Shown here: positions 30,319 to 39,042 of the stretch, piece after piece
Position numbering within the stretch: position 1 is the stretch's first letter
How the letters are laid out: the number at the start of each line of letters is the position of its first letter
DNA from: JAVBMB01 sp031552995
GTDB taxonomy: Bacteria; Bacillota; Clostridia; Oscillospirales; Butyricicoccaceae
Length of the DNA stretch: 41,317 nucleotides
Direction of reading: 5' to 3'
Assembly: GCA_031552995.1 (NCBI GenBank)
Contig: JAVBMB010000027.1
Span: 1 to 41,317, forward strand
Notes under the pieces: generated by a model
Databases searched by the model: none
Seen by the model: the letters and a program-made list of their open reading frames with translations, nothing else
What the model was told of the DNA's origin: nothing
Translations under genes and position numbers: made by a program

Positions 30319-31281
30319 ATGCTTAGATACATCCTTCAGCGATTTGTCCAGCTTGTAATCGTGCTTGTAATAGTGTCGGCGCTTATATTCTTTGTTGTTC
30401 GCATCACGCCGACCGACCCGATTGCGTCCATCGCCAAGGGCAAGGCGATGAGCGCCGAGACAATAGCGGCGCTAAAGAGGGAGTACAACCTGGACAAGCC
30501 GCTGCCGCAGCAGTATTTGACATGGATATCCGGCGTGCTGCGCGGCGACCTGGGCAAAAGCTATCAGTATAAGGAAAATGTCACAGTTCTGATAGCCGGC
30601 CGCATCGGCACAACGATGCAGCTTGTGCTGATGAGCACTCTTCTTATCGTGTTGCTGGGCATACCGCTTGGCATACTCAGCGCGTCAAAGATGAACACCG
30701 CCGTCGACCAGACGCTGACGGTGGCATCGCTGATTCTTGTCTCGTCACCGGCGTTTTTTACCGGTATGCTGCTGATGCTGCTCTTCACGCTTGTGCTGCC
30801 GATATTCCCTACATTTGGCACCGGCACGGGTTTTTTCAGCAATATACCGTATCTGGTGCTGCCGTCAATCGCGCTGGCCGCCGTTCGTCTGGCGCTGACG
30901 CTGCGCATAACGCGCAGCAATATGGTCGAGCAGCTCGCGTCGGGATACATCCAGACCGCGACAGCCAAAGGGCTGACCCGGCGGCAGGTACTGTACCGCC
31001 ACGCGCTGCGTAACGCGTTTATACCGATACTCACTGTAACAAGTCTGCAGATTTCCGGCATGATGGGCGGGTCTGTTATGGTGGAGACAGTGTTTTCTTT
31101 AAACGGCCTGGGCACGCTGCTCGCCTCCGGCGTCAACAAGTCGGACTATCCTGTCACACAGAGCCTGACACTGCTGATGGTCACAGTGTTCATGGTGTGC
31201 AACCTGCTCGTCGATATCGCTTACACCATCGTCGACCCGCGCATCAGGCTTGGCGGAGGGAGGAAACGCGATGAGGCATAA
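30319..31281 (+). CDS. dppB: Dipeptide ABC transporter permease DppB
   Basis: A 320-residue permease with the DppB/OppB layout. It begins MLRYILQRFVQLVIVLVIVS (first helix), then VRITPTDPIASI and the outer loop KREYNLDKPLPQQYLTWISG, followed by GDLGKSYQY and five more helices. The EAA-type coupling loop is TATAKGLTRRQVLYRHALRNAF (split: TATAKGLTRRQ, YRHALRNAF). The end VDIAYTIVDPRIRL is typical. A GGAGGAGGTGA site precedes the ATG. It lies 29 nt after the M55 gene and overlaps dppC by 11 bases. Confidence 0.95.
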   Translation: MLRYILQRFVQLVIVLVIVSALIFFVVRITPTDPIASIAKGKAMSAETIAALKREYNLDKPLPQQYLTWISGVLRGDLGKSYQYKENVTVLIAGRIGTTMQLVLMSTLLIVLLGIPLGILSASKMNTAVDQTLTVASLILVSSPAFFTGMLLMLLFTLVLPIFPTFGTGTGFFSNIPYLVLPSIALAAVRLALTLRITRSNMVEQLASGYIQTATAKGLTRRQVLYRHALRNAFIPILTVTSLQISGMMGGSVMVETVFSLNGLGTLLASGVNKSDYPVTQSLTLLMVTVFMVCNLLVDIAYTIVDPRIRLGGGRKRDEA

Positions 31282-32188
31282 ATCTTTAATGCCAAGCTCC
31301 AAAGGCAAGACGGGCACGATGATGACCGGCCCGGTCATCATCTCGATAATTCTGCTGTCCGTCATACTGCTTTGCTGCGTGTTCGCCAACGTGATATCCC
31401 CTTACGAGCCGCAATCGCAGGATTTGACATCGGCGCTTAGCGGCCCAAGCGCGGAGCACCCGCTGGGTACCGACCAGGTCGGGCGCGATGTGCTGACACG
31501 GCTGTTTTACGGCGGGCGCACGACGATTCTCGGCGCGCTTGCAATCGTACTGCTGTCGCTTGCGGCCGGCCTGCCCGTCGGGCTGCTGTGCGGCTATTAT
31601 GGCGGAATAATGGACACGGTGTTTATGCGCGTGTGCGATATACTTCTGGCGTTCCCGTCACTGATACTTGCGTTCGTGCTTGTCGCCGGCTTCGGGCGCA
31701 GCATGGCAAACGCGATAATCGCGCTGGGCATCGTATATGTCCCCGGGCTGGCGCGGCTTGTGCGCTCGCTGACGCTTGTGGAAAAGAACAAGACATATGT
31801 CGAGGCGCTGCACTCGCTGTGCTATCACGATGCGAGAATTATGTTCATACATATTCTGCCCAACTGTGTGTCAAGCATCGTCGTCCAGCTTACGCTGGAC
31901 ATCGGCTACGCCGTGCTAGACCTTGCGGGCATGAGCTTCCTCGGCTTCGGTGTGCAGCCGCCGACGGCCGACTGGGGCAATATGCTCAACGAGGGGCGGG
32001 GCTACATCACCCAGATTCCGCTGCTTGCCATGCTGCCCGGGTTGTGCATCATACTGCTTGTCGTGTCGGTAAACATCTTCAGCGACGGGCTGTACAGATA
32101 TTTGGAGCCGCGGCAGAGAAAGCTGCCGTCGTTTAAAAGTTTTGACCGCATGATGGCGAGGCGCAGGCGGAAGGCGGGGCAGGAATAA
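31271..32188 (+). CDS. dppC: Dipeptide ABC transporter permease DppC
   Basis: A 305-residue permease. A first helix (about 25-47) is followed by the DppC signature GPSAEHPLGTDQVGRDVLTRLFYGGRT (split: HPLGTDQVGRDV, FYGGRT) and five helices, with the coupling loop KTYVEALHSLCYHDARIMF. The end, FSDGLYRYLEPR, matches the family. I start at ATG 31271, with GGAGG 8 nt upstream inside the end of dppB; an ATG at 31250 in frame is less well placed. The stop overlaps the dppD ATG (TAATG). It forms the pore together with DppB. Confidence 0.94.
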   Translation: MRHKSLMPSSKGKTGTMMTGPVIISIILLSVILLCCVFANVISPYEPQSQDLTSALSGPSAEHPLGTDQVGRDVLTRLFYGGRTTILGALAIVLLSLAAGLPVGLLCGYYGGIMDTVFMRVCDILLAFPSLILAFVLVAGFGRSMANAIIALGIVYVPGLARLVRSLTLVEKNKTYVEALHSLCYHDARIMFIHILPNCVSSIVVQLTLDIGYAVLDLAGMSFLGFGVQPPTADWGNMLNEGRGYITQIPLLAMLPGLCIILLVVSVNIFSDGLYRYLEPRQRKLPSFKSFDRMMARRRRKAGQE

Positions 32189-33171
32189 TGGCGGCGTTGC
32201 TTGAGATAAAAGACCTGTCGGTGGAAATTATGTCGACGCGCGGGCTGATACACGCCGCAAACGAAGTTAATCTGACGCTTGAGACAGGCCGTGTACACGG
32301 CGTTGTGGGCGAATCGGGCTGCGGAAAAAGCGTAACGGCCAAGGCAATCATCGGGCTGCACGACAGCCGCCTGACGCGCATACGCGGGCAGATATTGCTT
32401 GAGGGCCGAGACCTGCTGGCCGTGCCCGAGAGCGAGATGGAGAGTATACGCGGCCGCAGCATCGGCATGATATTCCAAGACCCCGTGACGGCGCTGGACC
32501 CGCTGTTCAGAATCGGGGATCAAATCGCCGAGGTCTATACCCGCCACTTTAACGACACAAAGCAGCAGGCCAGGTCAAAAACGCTGACGCTGCTTGAGCG
32601 GGTGGGAATACTGCCCGCCGAATCGCGCTATAACCAGTATCCGTTCGAGTTTTCGGGCGGGATGCTGCAGCGCGTCGTCATAGCCATGGCTATCGCGGCC
32701 GGGCCGAAGCTGCTGATTGCCGATGAGCCGACGACGGCGCTTGATGTCACAATTCAGGCGCAGATTCTTGACTTGCTTGGCGAGCTGCGGCGCGACCTTG
32801 ACCTGACGACGCTTATCATCACGCACAACTTCAGCATTGTCTCCGAGATGTGCGACGATGTGTCGGTGATGTACGCCGGCACGATTGTGGAAACGGGTAC
32901 AAAGACAGCCGTGCTCTCATCACCGCTCAACAGGTACAGCCGCGCGCTGATTGCAAGCATACCGCGCGCCGGTATGCAGGGGCAAAGGCTGGTGACGATA
33001 CCGGGCGTTCCGCCCGAGCTGTTTGACAGGCTGCCCGGCTGCCCGTTTGCGCCGCGCTGCGCCGATGCGGTGGATGACTGCCGCATTATCCCGCGGCAGC
33101 TTACCCCTGTCGGAGGGGGAAGCGATTCAAAGCATATGGCGGCCTGCCGCTTTGCGGAAGGGAGGGAGTAG
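32188..33171 (+). CDS. dppD: Dipeptide ABC transporter ATPase DppD
   Basis: A 327-residue ATPase. Walker A is GESGCGKS (41-48), the signature FSGGMLQR, Walker B LLIADEPTTALD, and the switch IITHNF, with Asn where His-Asp is usual (ITHN is common in DppD). The C-terminal oligo_HPY extension reads PGVPPELFDRLPGCPFAPRC followed by two more cysteines (DDC and AACR), the arrangement that carries a [4Fe-4S] cluster in a studied DppD. The start overlaps dppC by one base. It pairs with DppF, encoded three bases downstream. Confidence 0.94.
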   Translation: MAALLEIKDLSVEIMSTRGLIHAANEVNLTLETGRVHGVVGESGCGKSVTAKAIIGLHDSRLTRIRGQILLEGRDLLAVPESEMESIRGRSIGMIFQDPVTALDPLFRIGDQIAEVYTRHFNDTKQQARSKTLTLLERVGILPAESRYNQYPFEFSGGMLQRVVIAMAIAAGPKLLIADEPTTALDVTIQAQILDLLGELRRDLDLTTLIITHNFSIVSEMCDDVSVMYAGTIVETGTKTAVLSSPLNRYSRALIASIPRAGMQGQRLVTIPGVPPELFDRLPGCPFAPRCADAVDDCRIIPRQLTPVGGGSDSKHMAACRFAEGRE

Positions 33172-33174
33172 GCT

Positions 33175-34122
33175 GTGAGCGAGACATGCATATCCGTTGC
33201 CGGGCTGAAAAAGCACTATCCGTACCGCGGCAAGGGTGTCGTCAAGGCCGTGGACGGCGTTGACATGGAGATAAGCCGCGGCGAGATAATGGGAGTCGTC
33301 GGGGAGTCGGGCTGCGGCAAATCGTCACTGGGCAAGTGTATGATGCGCTTGACAGACATCACATCGGGCAGCATAATGTTTGAAGGCAGCGACCTGTCGA
33401 CACTGCCGCGCCGGCAGCTGCTGCCGCAGCTGAGGCGGATGCAGATGATATTTCAAAACCCGTTTTCCAGCTTCAACCCCAAGCTTAAGGTCGGCTATTC
33501 GGTCAGAGAGGCATGCAGGCTGAGCGGCATGCAAAAGAGTGAGACAGAGACGCGAATCGACGACCTGCTTGAGCATATATCGCTGACGCGCGACGAGCTT
33601 GACCGTTTCCCGCATGAGCTGTCGGGCGGGCAGCTGCAGCGGCTTGCGATTGCGAGGGCGCTGCTGCTTGACCCGGCGTTTATCGTCGCGGATGAGCCTG
33701 TGTCGGCGCTGGATGTGTCGGTTCAGGCGCAGATACTGAACCTTATTATGGATCTGCGCAGCGTGTTCAGCGTGACGATGCTGTTTATCTCGCACGACCT
33801 TGCCGTCGTCGAGCATATATGCGACAATGTGGCGGTCATGTACCTCGGCGTCGTCGTCGAGGCCGGCCCGGCCCGCGCCGTGTTCGCCGGGCTGCGCCAC
33901 CCGTACTCTCAGGCGCTGATGTCGTCGGTACCGGTTATCGACGGCGAGGGCGGGCGCAAGCCGCGCATCGTGCTGACGGGGGATATCCCGACGGCGGTCG
34001 ATGTGCCGCAGGGCTGCAGATTTTCCTCGCGCTGCTTTTGCGCCGCGGATATATGCAGGCATGACCAGCCAAGCCTGAAAGACATTGGCGGCGGGCACAA
34101 AGTCGCGTGCCATTTGTGTTGA
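33175..34122 (+). CDS. dppF: Dipeptide ABC transporter ATPase DppF
   Basis: A 315-residue ATPase. Walker A is GESGCGKS (43-50), the signature LSGGQLQR, Walker B FIVADEPVSALD, and the switch FISHDL. The C-terminal region has GDIPTAVDVPQGCRFSSRC (split for length: GDIPTAVDVP, GCRFSSRC), then CRHD and a late ACHLC, again the cysteine pattern of iron-sulfur-bearing peptide-transporter ATPases. The start is a GTG after a GGAGGGAG site within the end of dppD. With DppD it drives import. Confidence 0.94.
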   Translation: MSETCISVAGLKKHYPYRGKGVVKAVDGVDMEISRGEIMGVVGESGCGKSSLGKCMMRLTDITSGSIMFEGSDLSTLPRRQLLPQLRRMQMIFQNPFSSFNPKLKVGYSVREACRLSGMQKSETETRIDDLLEHISLTRDELDRFPHELSGGQLQRLAIARALLLDPAFIVADEPVSALDVSVQAQILNLIMDLRSVFSVTMLFISHDLAVVEHICDNVAVMYLGVVVEAGPARAVFAGLRHPYSQALMSSVPVIDGEGGRKPRIVLTGDIPTAVDVPQGCRFSSRCFCAADICRHDQPSLKDIGGGHKVACHLC

Positions 34123-34124
34123 AA

Positions 34125-34141
34125 TATCGGCATTGCCGATA
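34125..34141 (+). terminator. Intercistronic stem-loop before binding protein
   Basis: TATCGGC/GCCGATA with an ATT loop, a 7-bp hairpin in the 42-nt gap between dppF and the binding-protein gene. There is no T-run. Such hairpins often mark a processing or stability boundary that lets the binding protein be made in excess. Confidence 0.5.
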
Positions 34142-34164
34142 AAATAGAACAGGGGAGGATAATT

Positions 34165-35766
34165 ATGAAACAGGCCAAATCTATCGCATGTCTGCTGCTC
34201 GCGCTTGTTATGCTGCTGTCAGCCGGCGCGTGCACACAGTCCAGCGGCGAAAAAGTGACGATGAATATCGCGCTGGGCGGCGACATTATCAGGCTGGACC
34301 CGGCATTTGCCTACGACAACGAGACAAGCGTTGTCATCGACAACATCACAGAGGGACTGCTGACCCACAACCCCGATAACTCCATCAAATGCCTGCTGGC
34401 CGAATCCTGGAGCGCGACCGACCCTGTGACGTATGTCTACAAGCTTCGTCAGGATGTCAAGTTTTCCGACGGCTCGGCGATGACCGCGGACGACGTTGTA
34501 TTTTCGCTGACGCGCCACCAGGACGAGGCGCTTGCATCCTACATGGGCTGGATGTTCGGCAACGTCGAAAGCATTGAAAAAACCGGCGACTTTGAAGTGA
34601 CAGTCAAGCTGCTGAAGCCGGACGCCACATGGCAGTACGTGCTGGCGACATCGGCCGGCATGATTGTAAAAAAGAGCTACTGCGAATCCAAGGGCGCGGA
34701 CTTCGGCTCCGCATCGGGCGGCATAATCGGCACGGGGCCGTTCGAATATGTATCGTGGCAGAGCGGCAGCAAGGTCACGCTTAAAAAGAACGCAAACTAT
34801 TGGGACAAGACGGCAAAGACAAACATCGACGAGATGGTGTTTTCGATTGTCGCCGACGACACAACGCTTATGACGGCGCTTGAGAGCGGCCAGATTGATT
34901 TCTGCGCGACATTTTCCAACACGCTGGTCGAAAGCATACGCAAGATAGACAAGGTGCGGCTGCTTGACACGCCGGGCATGGGCCTGACGTATATCACGTT
35001 CAACACGGCGCGCGAGCCGTTTGACGATGTCAATGTGCGAAAGGCGATAGCGTGCGCCATAGATTTGGACACGATGCACACGAATGTCATCAAGGACGCC
35101 GGCATAAAGGGCGGCATACTGCCGATGAGCGACTCGCTTTTTACAATTGAGCCGCAGAGGTGGAAAGACTATGCCGCCTCGCTGCCGCAGCACGAGTTTA
35201 ATATCGAAAAGGCCAAGGAATACCTTTCAAAATCCGGCGTGCCGAACGGCTTCAAGACGACGCTGATGGTTAATCAGTCGAACTCGATGCGCTATAACAT
35301 CGCGCTTGTTGTGCAGCAGGCGCTTAAGGAGATTGACATCGAGGTCGAGATAATCGGCGTCACGGGAGACGAGTTCTTTACATATCAATTTGGGAATGTA
35401 CTTGACGCGAACGGTATAAGGGATTATGATATGCTTGTCGCCACATGGGGAAGCGACTATCCCGATCCTGCCGGCAACCTTGACCCGCTGTACGCCACGG
35501 CAGGCATCGCCGAGGGCGGCTCTAACAGCGCATCGTACTCGAACCCCGAGCTTGACAGCCTGCTGGCGGAGGCCGCGTCGAGCACAGACCAGACAAAGCG
35601 CGTCGATTTGCTGCTGAAAGCGTGCGACATAATCGTTGAAGAAATGCCGTACTATGTCTTCAATTACCCGCGTATATTCGTAATAATCGGCAAAAACTTC
35701 GAGTATAACGACACGAATATTTTCAGCGCGTGGGACTGGAACTTTAAAAACATGGTTAAAAAATAA
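34165..35766 (+). CDS. Dipeptide-binding lipoprotein (SBP family 5)
   Basis: A 533-residue family 5 solute-binding lipoprotein. The signal peptide ends LLSAGAC, with lipidated Cys23. The mature protein starts VTMNIALGGDIIRLDPAFAYDNE and contains the family block VKFSDGSAMTADDVVFSL. Later blocks are GTGPFEYVSW, RKAIACAIDLD and WGSDYPDPAGNLDPLY. GGGGAGGA lies upstream of the ATG. It delivers peptides to DppBCDF; linkage to the M55 peptidase suggests D-amino-acid-containing dipeptides. It closes the operon, which ends in an intrinsic terminator. Confidence 0.95.
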   Translation: MKQAKSIACLLLALVMLLSAGACTQSSGEKVTMNIALGGDIIRLDPAFAYDNETSVVIDNITEGLLTHNPDNSIKCLLAESWSATDPVTYVYKLRQDVKFSDGSAMTADDVVFSLTRHQDEALASYMGWMFGNVESIEKTGDFEVTVKLLKPDATWQYVLATSAGMIVKKSYCESKGADFGSASGGIIGTGPFEYVSWQSGSKVTLKKNANYWDKTAKTNIDEMVFSIVADDTTLMTALESGQIDFCATFSNTLVESIRKIDKVRLLDTPGMGLTYITFNTAREPFDDVNVRKAIACAIDLDTMHTNVIKDAGIKGGILPMSDSLFTIEPQRWKDYAASLPQHEFNIEKAKEYLSKSGVPNGFKTTLMVNQSNSMRYNIALVVQQALKEIDIEVEIIGVTGDEFFTYQFGNVLDANGIRDYDMLVATWGSDYPDPAGNLDPLYATAGIAEGGSNSASYSNPELDSLLAEAASSTDQTKRVDLLLKACDIIVEEMPYYVFNYPRIFVIIGKNFEYNDTNIFSAWDWNFKNMVKK

Positions 35767-35785
35767 GCCTGAATGACACTCCGAT

Positions 35786-35814
35786 ACACCCGGCGGCCAC
35801 AGGCTGCCGGGTGT
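35786..35814 (+). terminator. Intrinsic terminator of dpp operon
   Basis: ACACCCGGC (35786-35794) pairs with GCCGGGTGT (35806-35814) around an inner GCC/GGC helix, followed by TTT. It lies 20 nt after the stop. Confidence 0.85.
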
Positions 35815-35974
35815 TTTGTGCGTATTGCGCCGCCTTTTGGCGTGCATTGATGCAGCCCCGGCACCGCCGGGCAAATAAAGACGGCAACTTGTGGATAAAT
35901 CTATACGCTTAGGCCGCCGGACAGAATGTGTGCGCATATCCAATGCCGATAATTTATAACGAGGGAAATCCGCA

Positions 35975-37315
35975 ATGATAAAGATATACAAACTGACGTT
36001 CACTCCGCTTCAATTTCTGTCCGCCGGGTTCATATTAATTATCCTTATAGGCGGCATGCTTCTGGCACACCCGGCGGCCAGCAGGGATGGGCAGTCAATT
36101 CCGTTTGTCGATGCCGTCTTCACCTCGGCGTCGGCTACGTGTGTGACAGGGCTTGTAATATATGACACATACACGCAGTTCACGGCGTTCGGGCAGGCGG
36201 TTATACTGTGCCTGATACAAATCGGTGGGCTTGGCTTCGTCACTATAGGCATATTCTTTTCGATGGCGATAGGAAAGCGCATCGGCCTTAGAGAGAGGTC
36301 GATTATGAAGGAGTCGATCAGCGCGTTAAAGCTGGGCGGGATAGTGAGGCTCGTTCGGCGCGCCGTGTTCGGCACGCTGATTATTGAGCTTATTGGCGCT
36401 CTGATACTGGCGCTGCGTCTCGTGCCGCGGTTCGGGCTTGCGTCCGGGCTGTGGAGCAGCTTGTTCCACTCGGTTTCGGCATTTTGCAACGCCGGGTTCG
36501 ACCTGATGGGCAAGCTTAAGCCTTTAAGCTCTCTGGGTGAGTTTTCGGGCGATATAGTAATTAATTTTGTGATTGCGGCGCTTATTATTGTCGGAGGCAT
36601 CGGCTTTATCGTCTGGGACGACATTATTGATAACAAATGGCATATCAGGCGCTGCCGGTTGCAGACAAAAATCGTACTTAGCGTCACGGCGATGCTGATT
36701 GCCGCGGGCACGGTCGGGTTTTACCTACTCGAAAGAAATCATGCGTTTGCCGGTATGGGCGGCGGCGAAAAAATGCTTGCGGCGCTGTTCCAGTCGGTGA
36801 CGCCGCGCACGGCCGGGTTTTGCACGGTAGACATGGCAAAGTTAAGTGACGGCGGGTCGATTCTGACGATGATACTCATGGTTATCGGCGCGTCACCGGG
36901 CTCTACGGGCGGCGGCATCAAGACGACGACATTCTTTGTAATGGTGTTCTCGGTTATAGCGTTTCTGCGCAGCAGGGATGATATAAATGTGTTCAAACGC
37001 AGGGTAGAGCAGCATGCGGTCTACCGGGCGTTCAACAGCGCCGCGCTGTACCTTTTCGCCGCCGTAATCGGCACGTTTGTTATATCGCTTCAGGGCATAG
37101 GCATCGAGGCCACGCTGTTCGAAGCGCTGTCCGCCGTGGGAACTGTCGGCCTGTCGCAAGGCGTGACAGCCGGGCTCAACACGCTGTCGAAGCTTGCTAT
37201 CATCATGCTGATGTATGTCGGCAGGCTGGGAAGCCTATCGGTGCTGATGGCGGTGACCGAGCGGCGAATAAAGACAAAAATTAACAATGTAGAAGAAAAA
37301 ATCATAATCGGATAA
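35975..37315 (+). CDS. ktrB: Potassium uptake membrane subunit KtrB (TrkH family)
   Basis: A 446-residue potassium channel-like transporter built from four membrane-pore-membrane repeats. The four filter segments can be followed: TCVTGL, FCNAGFDL, TPRTAGF and GTVGLSQG, each with the central glycine that coordinates potassium. GASPGSTGGGIKTTT after the third repeat is the intramembrane gate loop of KtrB/TrkH. It lacks the N-terminal extra helices of TrkH, which fits KtrB. GAGGG precedes the ATG at about 9 nt. It is followed after 13 nt by its regulatory subunit gene. Confidence 0.96.
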   Translation: MIKIYKLTFTPLQFLSAGFILIILIGGMLLAHPAASRDGQSIPFVDAVFTSASATCVTGLVIYDTYTQFTAFGQAVILCLIQIGGLGFVTIGIFFSMAIGKRIGLRERSIMKESISALKLGGIVRLVRRAVFGTLIIELIGALILALRLVPRFGLASGLWSSLFHSVSAFCNAGFDLMGKLKPLSSLGEFSGDIVINFVIAALIIVGGIGFIVWDDIIDNKWHIRRCRLQTKIVLSVTAMLIAAGTVGFYLLERNHAFAGMGGGEKMLAALFQSVTPRTAGFCTVDMAKLSDGGSILTMILMVIGASPGSTGGGIKTTTFFVMVFSVIAFLRSRDDINVFKRRVEQHAVYRAFNSAALYLFAAVIGTFVISLQGIGIEATLFEALSAVGTVGLSQGVTAGLNTLSKLAIIMLMYVGRLGSLSVLMAVTERRIKTKINNVEEKIIIG

Positions 37316-37328
37316 GAGGAAAACACAA

Positions 37329-37979
37329 ATGAAATCTATGTTGGTAATCGGGGCGGGCAGGTTCGGCAGGCATCTGTCGATTAAGCTTGCCGAGCTTGGG
37401 AATGAGGTCATGGTTGTTGATAAAGACGAGGAGCTTGTGTCGCATCTGGCGCCGTATGTGACGGAGGCGCAGGTTGCGGATTGCCAGGACGAAGAGGTGC
37501 TGCGCGAGCTTGGCGTTTCGAACTTTGACGTCTGCTTTGTCTGCGTCAGCGGTGACTTTCAGTCGTCACTTGAGATAACCTCCACGCTGCATGATCTGGG
37601 CGCAAAGTATATTGTCTCGAAGACCGACCGCGAGAGGCAGGCGAAGTTTTTGGAAAAAATCGGCGCCGACGTCGTCATCCACGCCGAAAAAGAGATGGCT
37701 CAGCGCATTGCGGTCAAGTACAGCGCCAAGAATATTTTCGATTTCGTTCAGCTTTCAAGCGACTACGCTATAGTCGAATCCGTTGTCCCGCGTGATTGGA
37801 TCGGCCGTTCGGTGCTGGAGCTTGAGGTGCGCACGAAGTACAATGTAAATGTGCTGGGGTATAAAAACGGCGACAAGTCGCTTATCCCGATACTCAATGT
37901 CGGGCATGTTTTCTCGGCCGACGAGCATGTCGTCATAGCCGGCGCAATGAAGGATGTAATGCGTATAGTGTCCAAATAA
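37329..37979 (+). CDS. ktrA: Potassium uptake regulatory subunit KtrA (TrkA-N/RCK)
   Basis: A 216-residue cytoplasmic RCK protein that forms the gating ring beneath KtrB and binds ATP/ADP. The Rossmann motif GAGRFG (8-13) with Asp31 at the end of strand 2 (VMVVDKDEE) identifies the nucleotide site. The N-terminal RCK domain runs to about 135 and a TrkA-C domain follows (about 140-216: DWIGRSVLELEVRTKYNVNVLG). The length is that of KtrA, not of the double-domain TrkA. It is translated from an ATG after AGAGGAAA and belongs to the same transcript as ktrB. Confidence 0.96.
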   Translation: MKSMLVIGAGRFGRHLSIKLAELGNEVMVVDKDEELVSHLAPYVTEAQVADCQDEEVLRELGVSNFDVCFVCVSGDFQSSLEITSTLHDLGAKYIVSKTDRERQAKFLEKIGADVVIHAEKEMAQRIAVKYSAKNIFDFVQLSSDYAIVESVVPRDWIGRSVLELEVRTKYNVNVLGYKNGDKSLIPILNVGHVFSADEHVVIAGAMKDVMRIVSK

Positions 37980-38191
37980 CCTTAACTGACGGGCACGGAA
38001 GCGGCATCGCCGGCAGAGGGTAGCGGAAGACAAACGCGCGGAAAAGCGGTTGCGCTGTAAAATGCGGCATAAAAAATGGAAATATGTGCTTTTGCAGGCG
38101 GCAAGCCAATGGATACCGACGTTGCCGCGCGTTCCGGGGCAGCGGCCTCAAAGTAAAATTGCGTGATGAGCAGAGGCCATAATAAAGGAAA

Positions 38192-38228
38192 AAATACATC
38201 CCGAGGGTTTACGCCCCGGGATGTATTT
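38192..38228. terminator. Bidirectional intrinsic terminator
   Basis: AAATACATCCCG (38192-38203) and CGGGATGTATTT (38217-38228) form a perfect 12-bp stem with an inner GGG/CCC pair. It separates ktrAB from the minus-strand genes. The 200 bases from 37980 to 38191 hold no gene that I can support. Confidence 0.85.
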
Positions 38229-38267
38229 CTGTATACCGCAATAAATAACCCGCGCCGCTGCGGTGTT

Positions 38268-38496
38268 TTATCCTGCGGCGCGCGCTCTTTTATTGTCACA
38301 TGCACAGTGTCGCCCGGCTGCTTGCCAATCGCGGCGCGTATTTCCTTCCGCACGCCGCTTATATGGCAAGGCGTACCCATGCGCACCGGGTTTCCGTCGT
38401 ATTCATGCCCGTCAAATGTCGCGCGCCACTTGCCGAACCTCGCCTTTACGCCGAACGGAATCCCGCATATGCGCCGTAGAAGTCGGGCGCTTTTGC
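38268..38496 (-). pseudogene. Frameshifted DUF1905-family gene
   Basis: Minus-strand translation shows the DUF1905 pattern broken over frames. One frame gives KAPDFYGAYA, then a shift to IPFGVKARFGKWRATFDG, EYDGNPVRMGTPCHISGVRKEIRAAIGKQPGDTVHVTIKER. The family reads as KAPD..GAY.EIPFDVK.EFGK, so one base appears missing near 38470. A second shift near the end would reach a TAA at 38268-38270; without it the frame runs on through the terminator. No good start codon or family-like N-terminus is seen upstream. DUF1905 is a small beta-barrel of unknown function. It lies just behind the MGMT-like gene. Decay or assembly error are both possible. Confidence 0.7.
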
Positions 38497-38546
38497 GGCG
38501 CGGCGCCGGCCCCGCAGACCTGCGGATGCATATCGGCCTTCCCGTG

Positions 38547-39008
38547 TCAGTCAAATGTATGCAGCTTTTGCTCGTAACCGGTGACAAAAGAGCGCTTGCC
38601 GCGCTGGGTAATCGTATGTCCTTCCGCTTCAAGCCTTTTGCGCTGCGCAGCAACGCCGCCGGGAAACTTTTCGTTTAATTCGCCGTCCTTTTTAAGCGCG
38701 CGCCACCACGGCGTCTCGTCAACGCCGCGCTCGTCGCTGGCCAGGGCGACTATATTTATAAATATACCGGCTGTCAGCTGGCAGGTAAAATCCGCCCCGT
38801 GCTTTGCCGCCAAATAAGCGCGCATACGGTCGGATGTAGTCACCATGCCGCCGGGTATGGCGCGTATTAGCGTGTCGTAGCTTATGGGCGGGGCGATAAG
38901 CATCTTGTCCCCGCCGCTGCAGGCGATGGCGCGAGCATCGGCAATCTGCTTCACCACAGGCATGTCTTTGCTGTCGTGCAGTTTTTCGTTAAACGTTTTT
39001 TTAGCCAT
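38547..39008 (-). CDS. MGMT-like (alkyltransferase-like) DNA-binding protein
   Basis: A 153-residue protein related to the DNA-binding domain of O6-alkylguanine alkyltransferases. The recognisable part is near 70-135: GADFTCQLTAGIFINIVA, then TPWWRALKKDGELNEKFPGGVAAQRKRLEAEGH, the wing and recognition region of MGMT-like proteins. The reactive PCHR motif of true alkyltransferases is not visible; Cys75 in FTCQL is the only candidate cysteine nearby, so direct alkyl transfer is doubtful. The family may recruit other repair enzymes. GGAGG lies 8 nt before the ATG. A decayed DUF1905 gene follows on the same strand. Confidence 0.78.
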   Translation of the reverse strand: MAKKTFNEKLHDSKDMPVVKQIADARAIACSGGDKMLIAPPISYDTLIRAIPGGMVTTSDRMRAYLAAKHGADFTCQLTAGIFINIVALASDERGVDETPWWRALKKDGELNEKFPGGVAAQRKRLEAEGHTITQRGKRSFVTGYEQKLHTFD

Positions 39009-39042
39009 ATTTATAACCTCCGGTCAATATGTTCCGACGATA

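Noticed and set aside
38163..38678. Plus-strand frame of 171 codons at the DUF1905 region
   Set aside because: It crosses a strong terminator hairpin and lies opposite a clear DUF1905 similarity on the minus strand.
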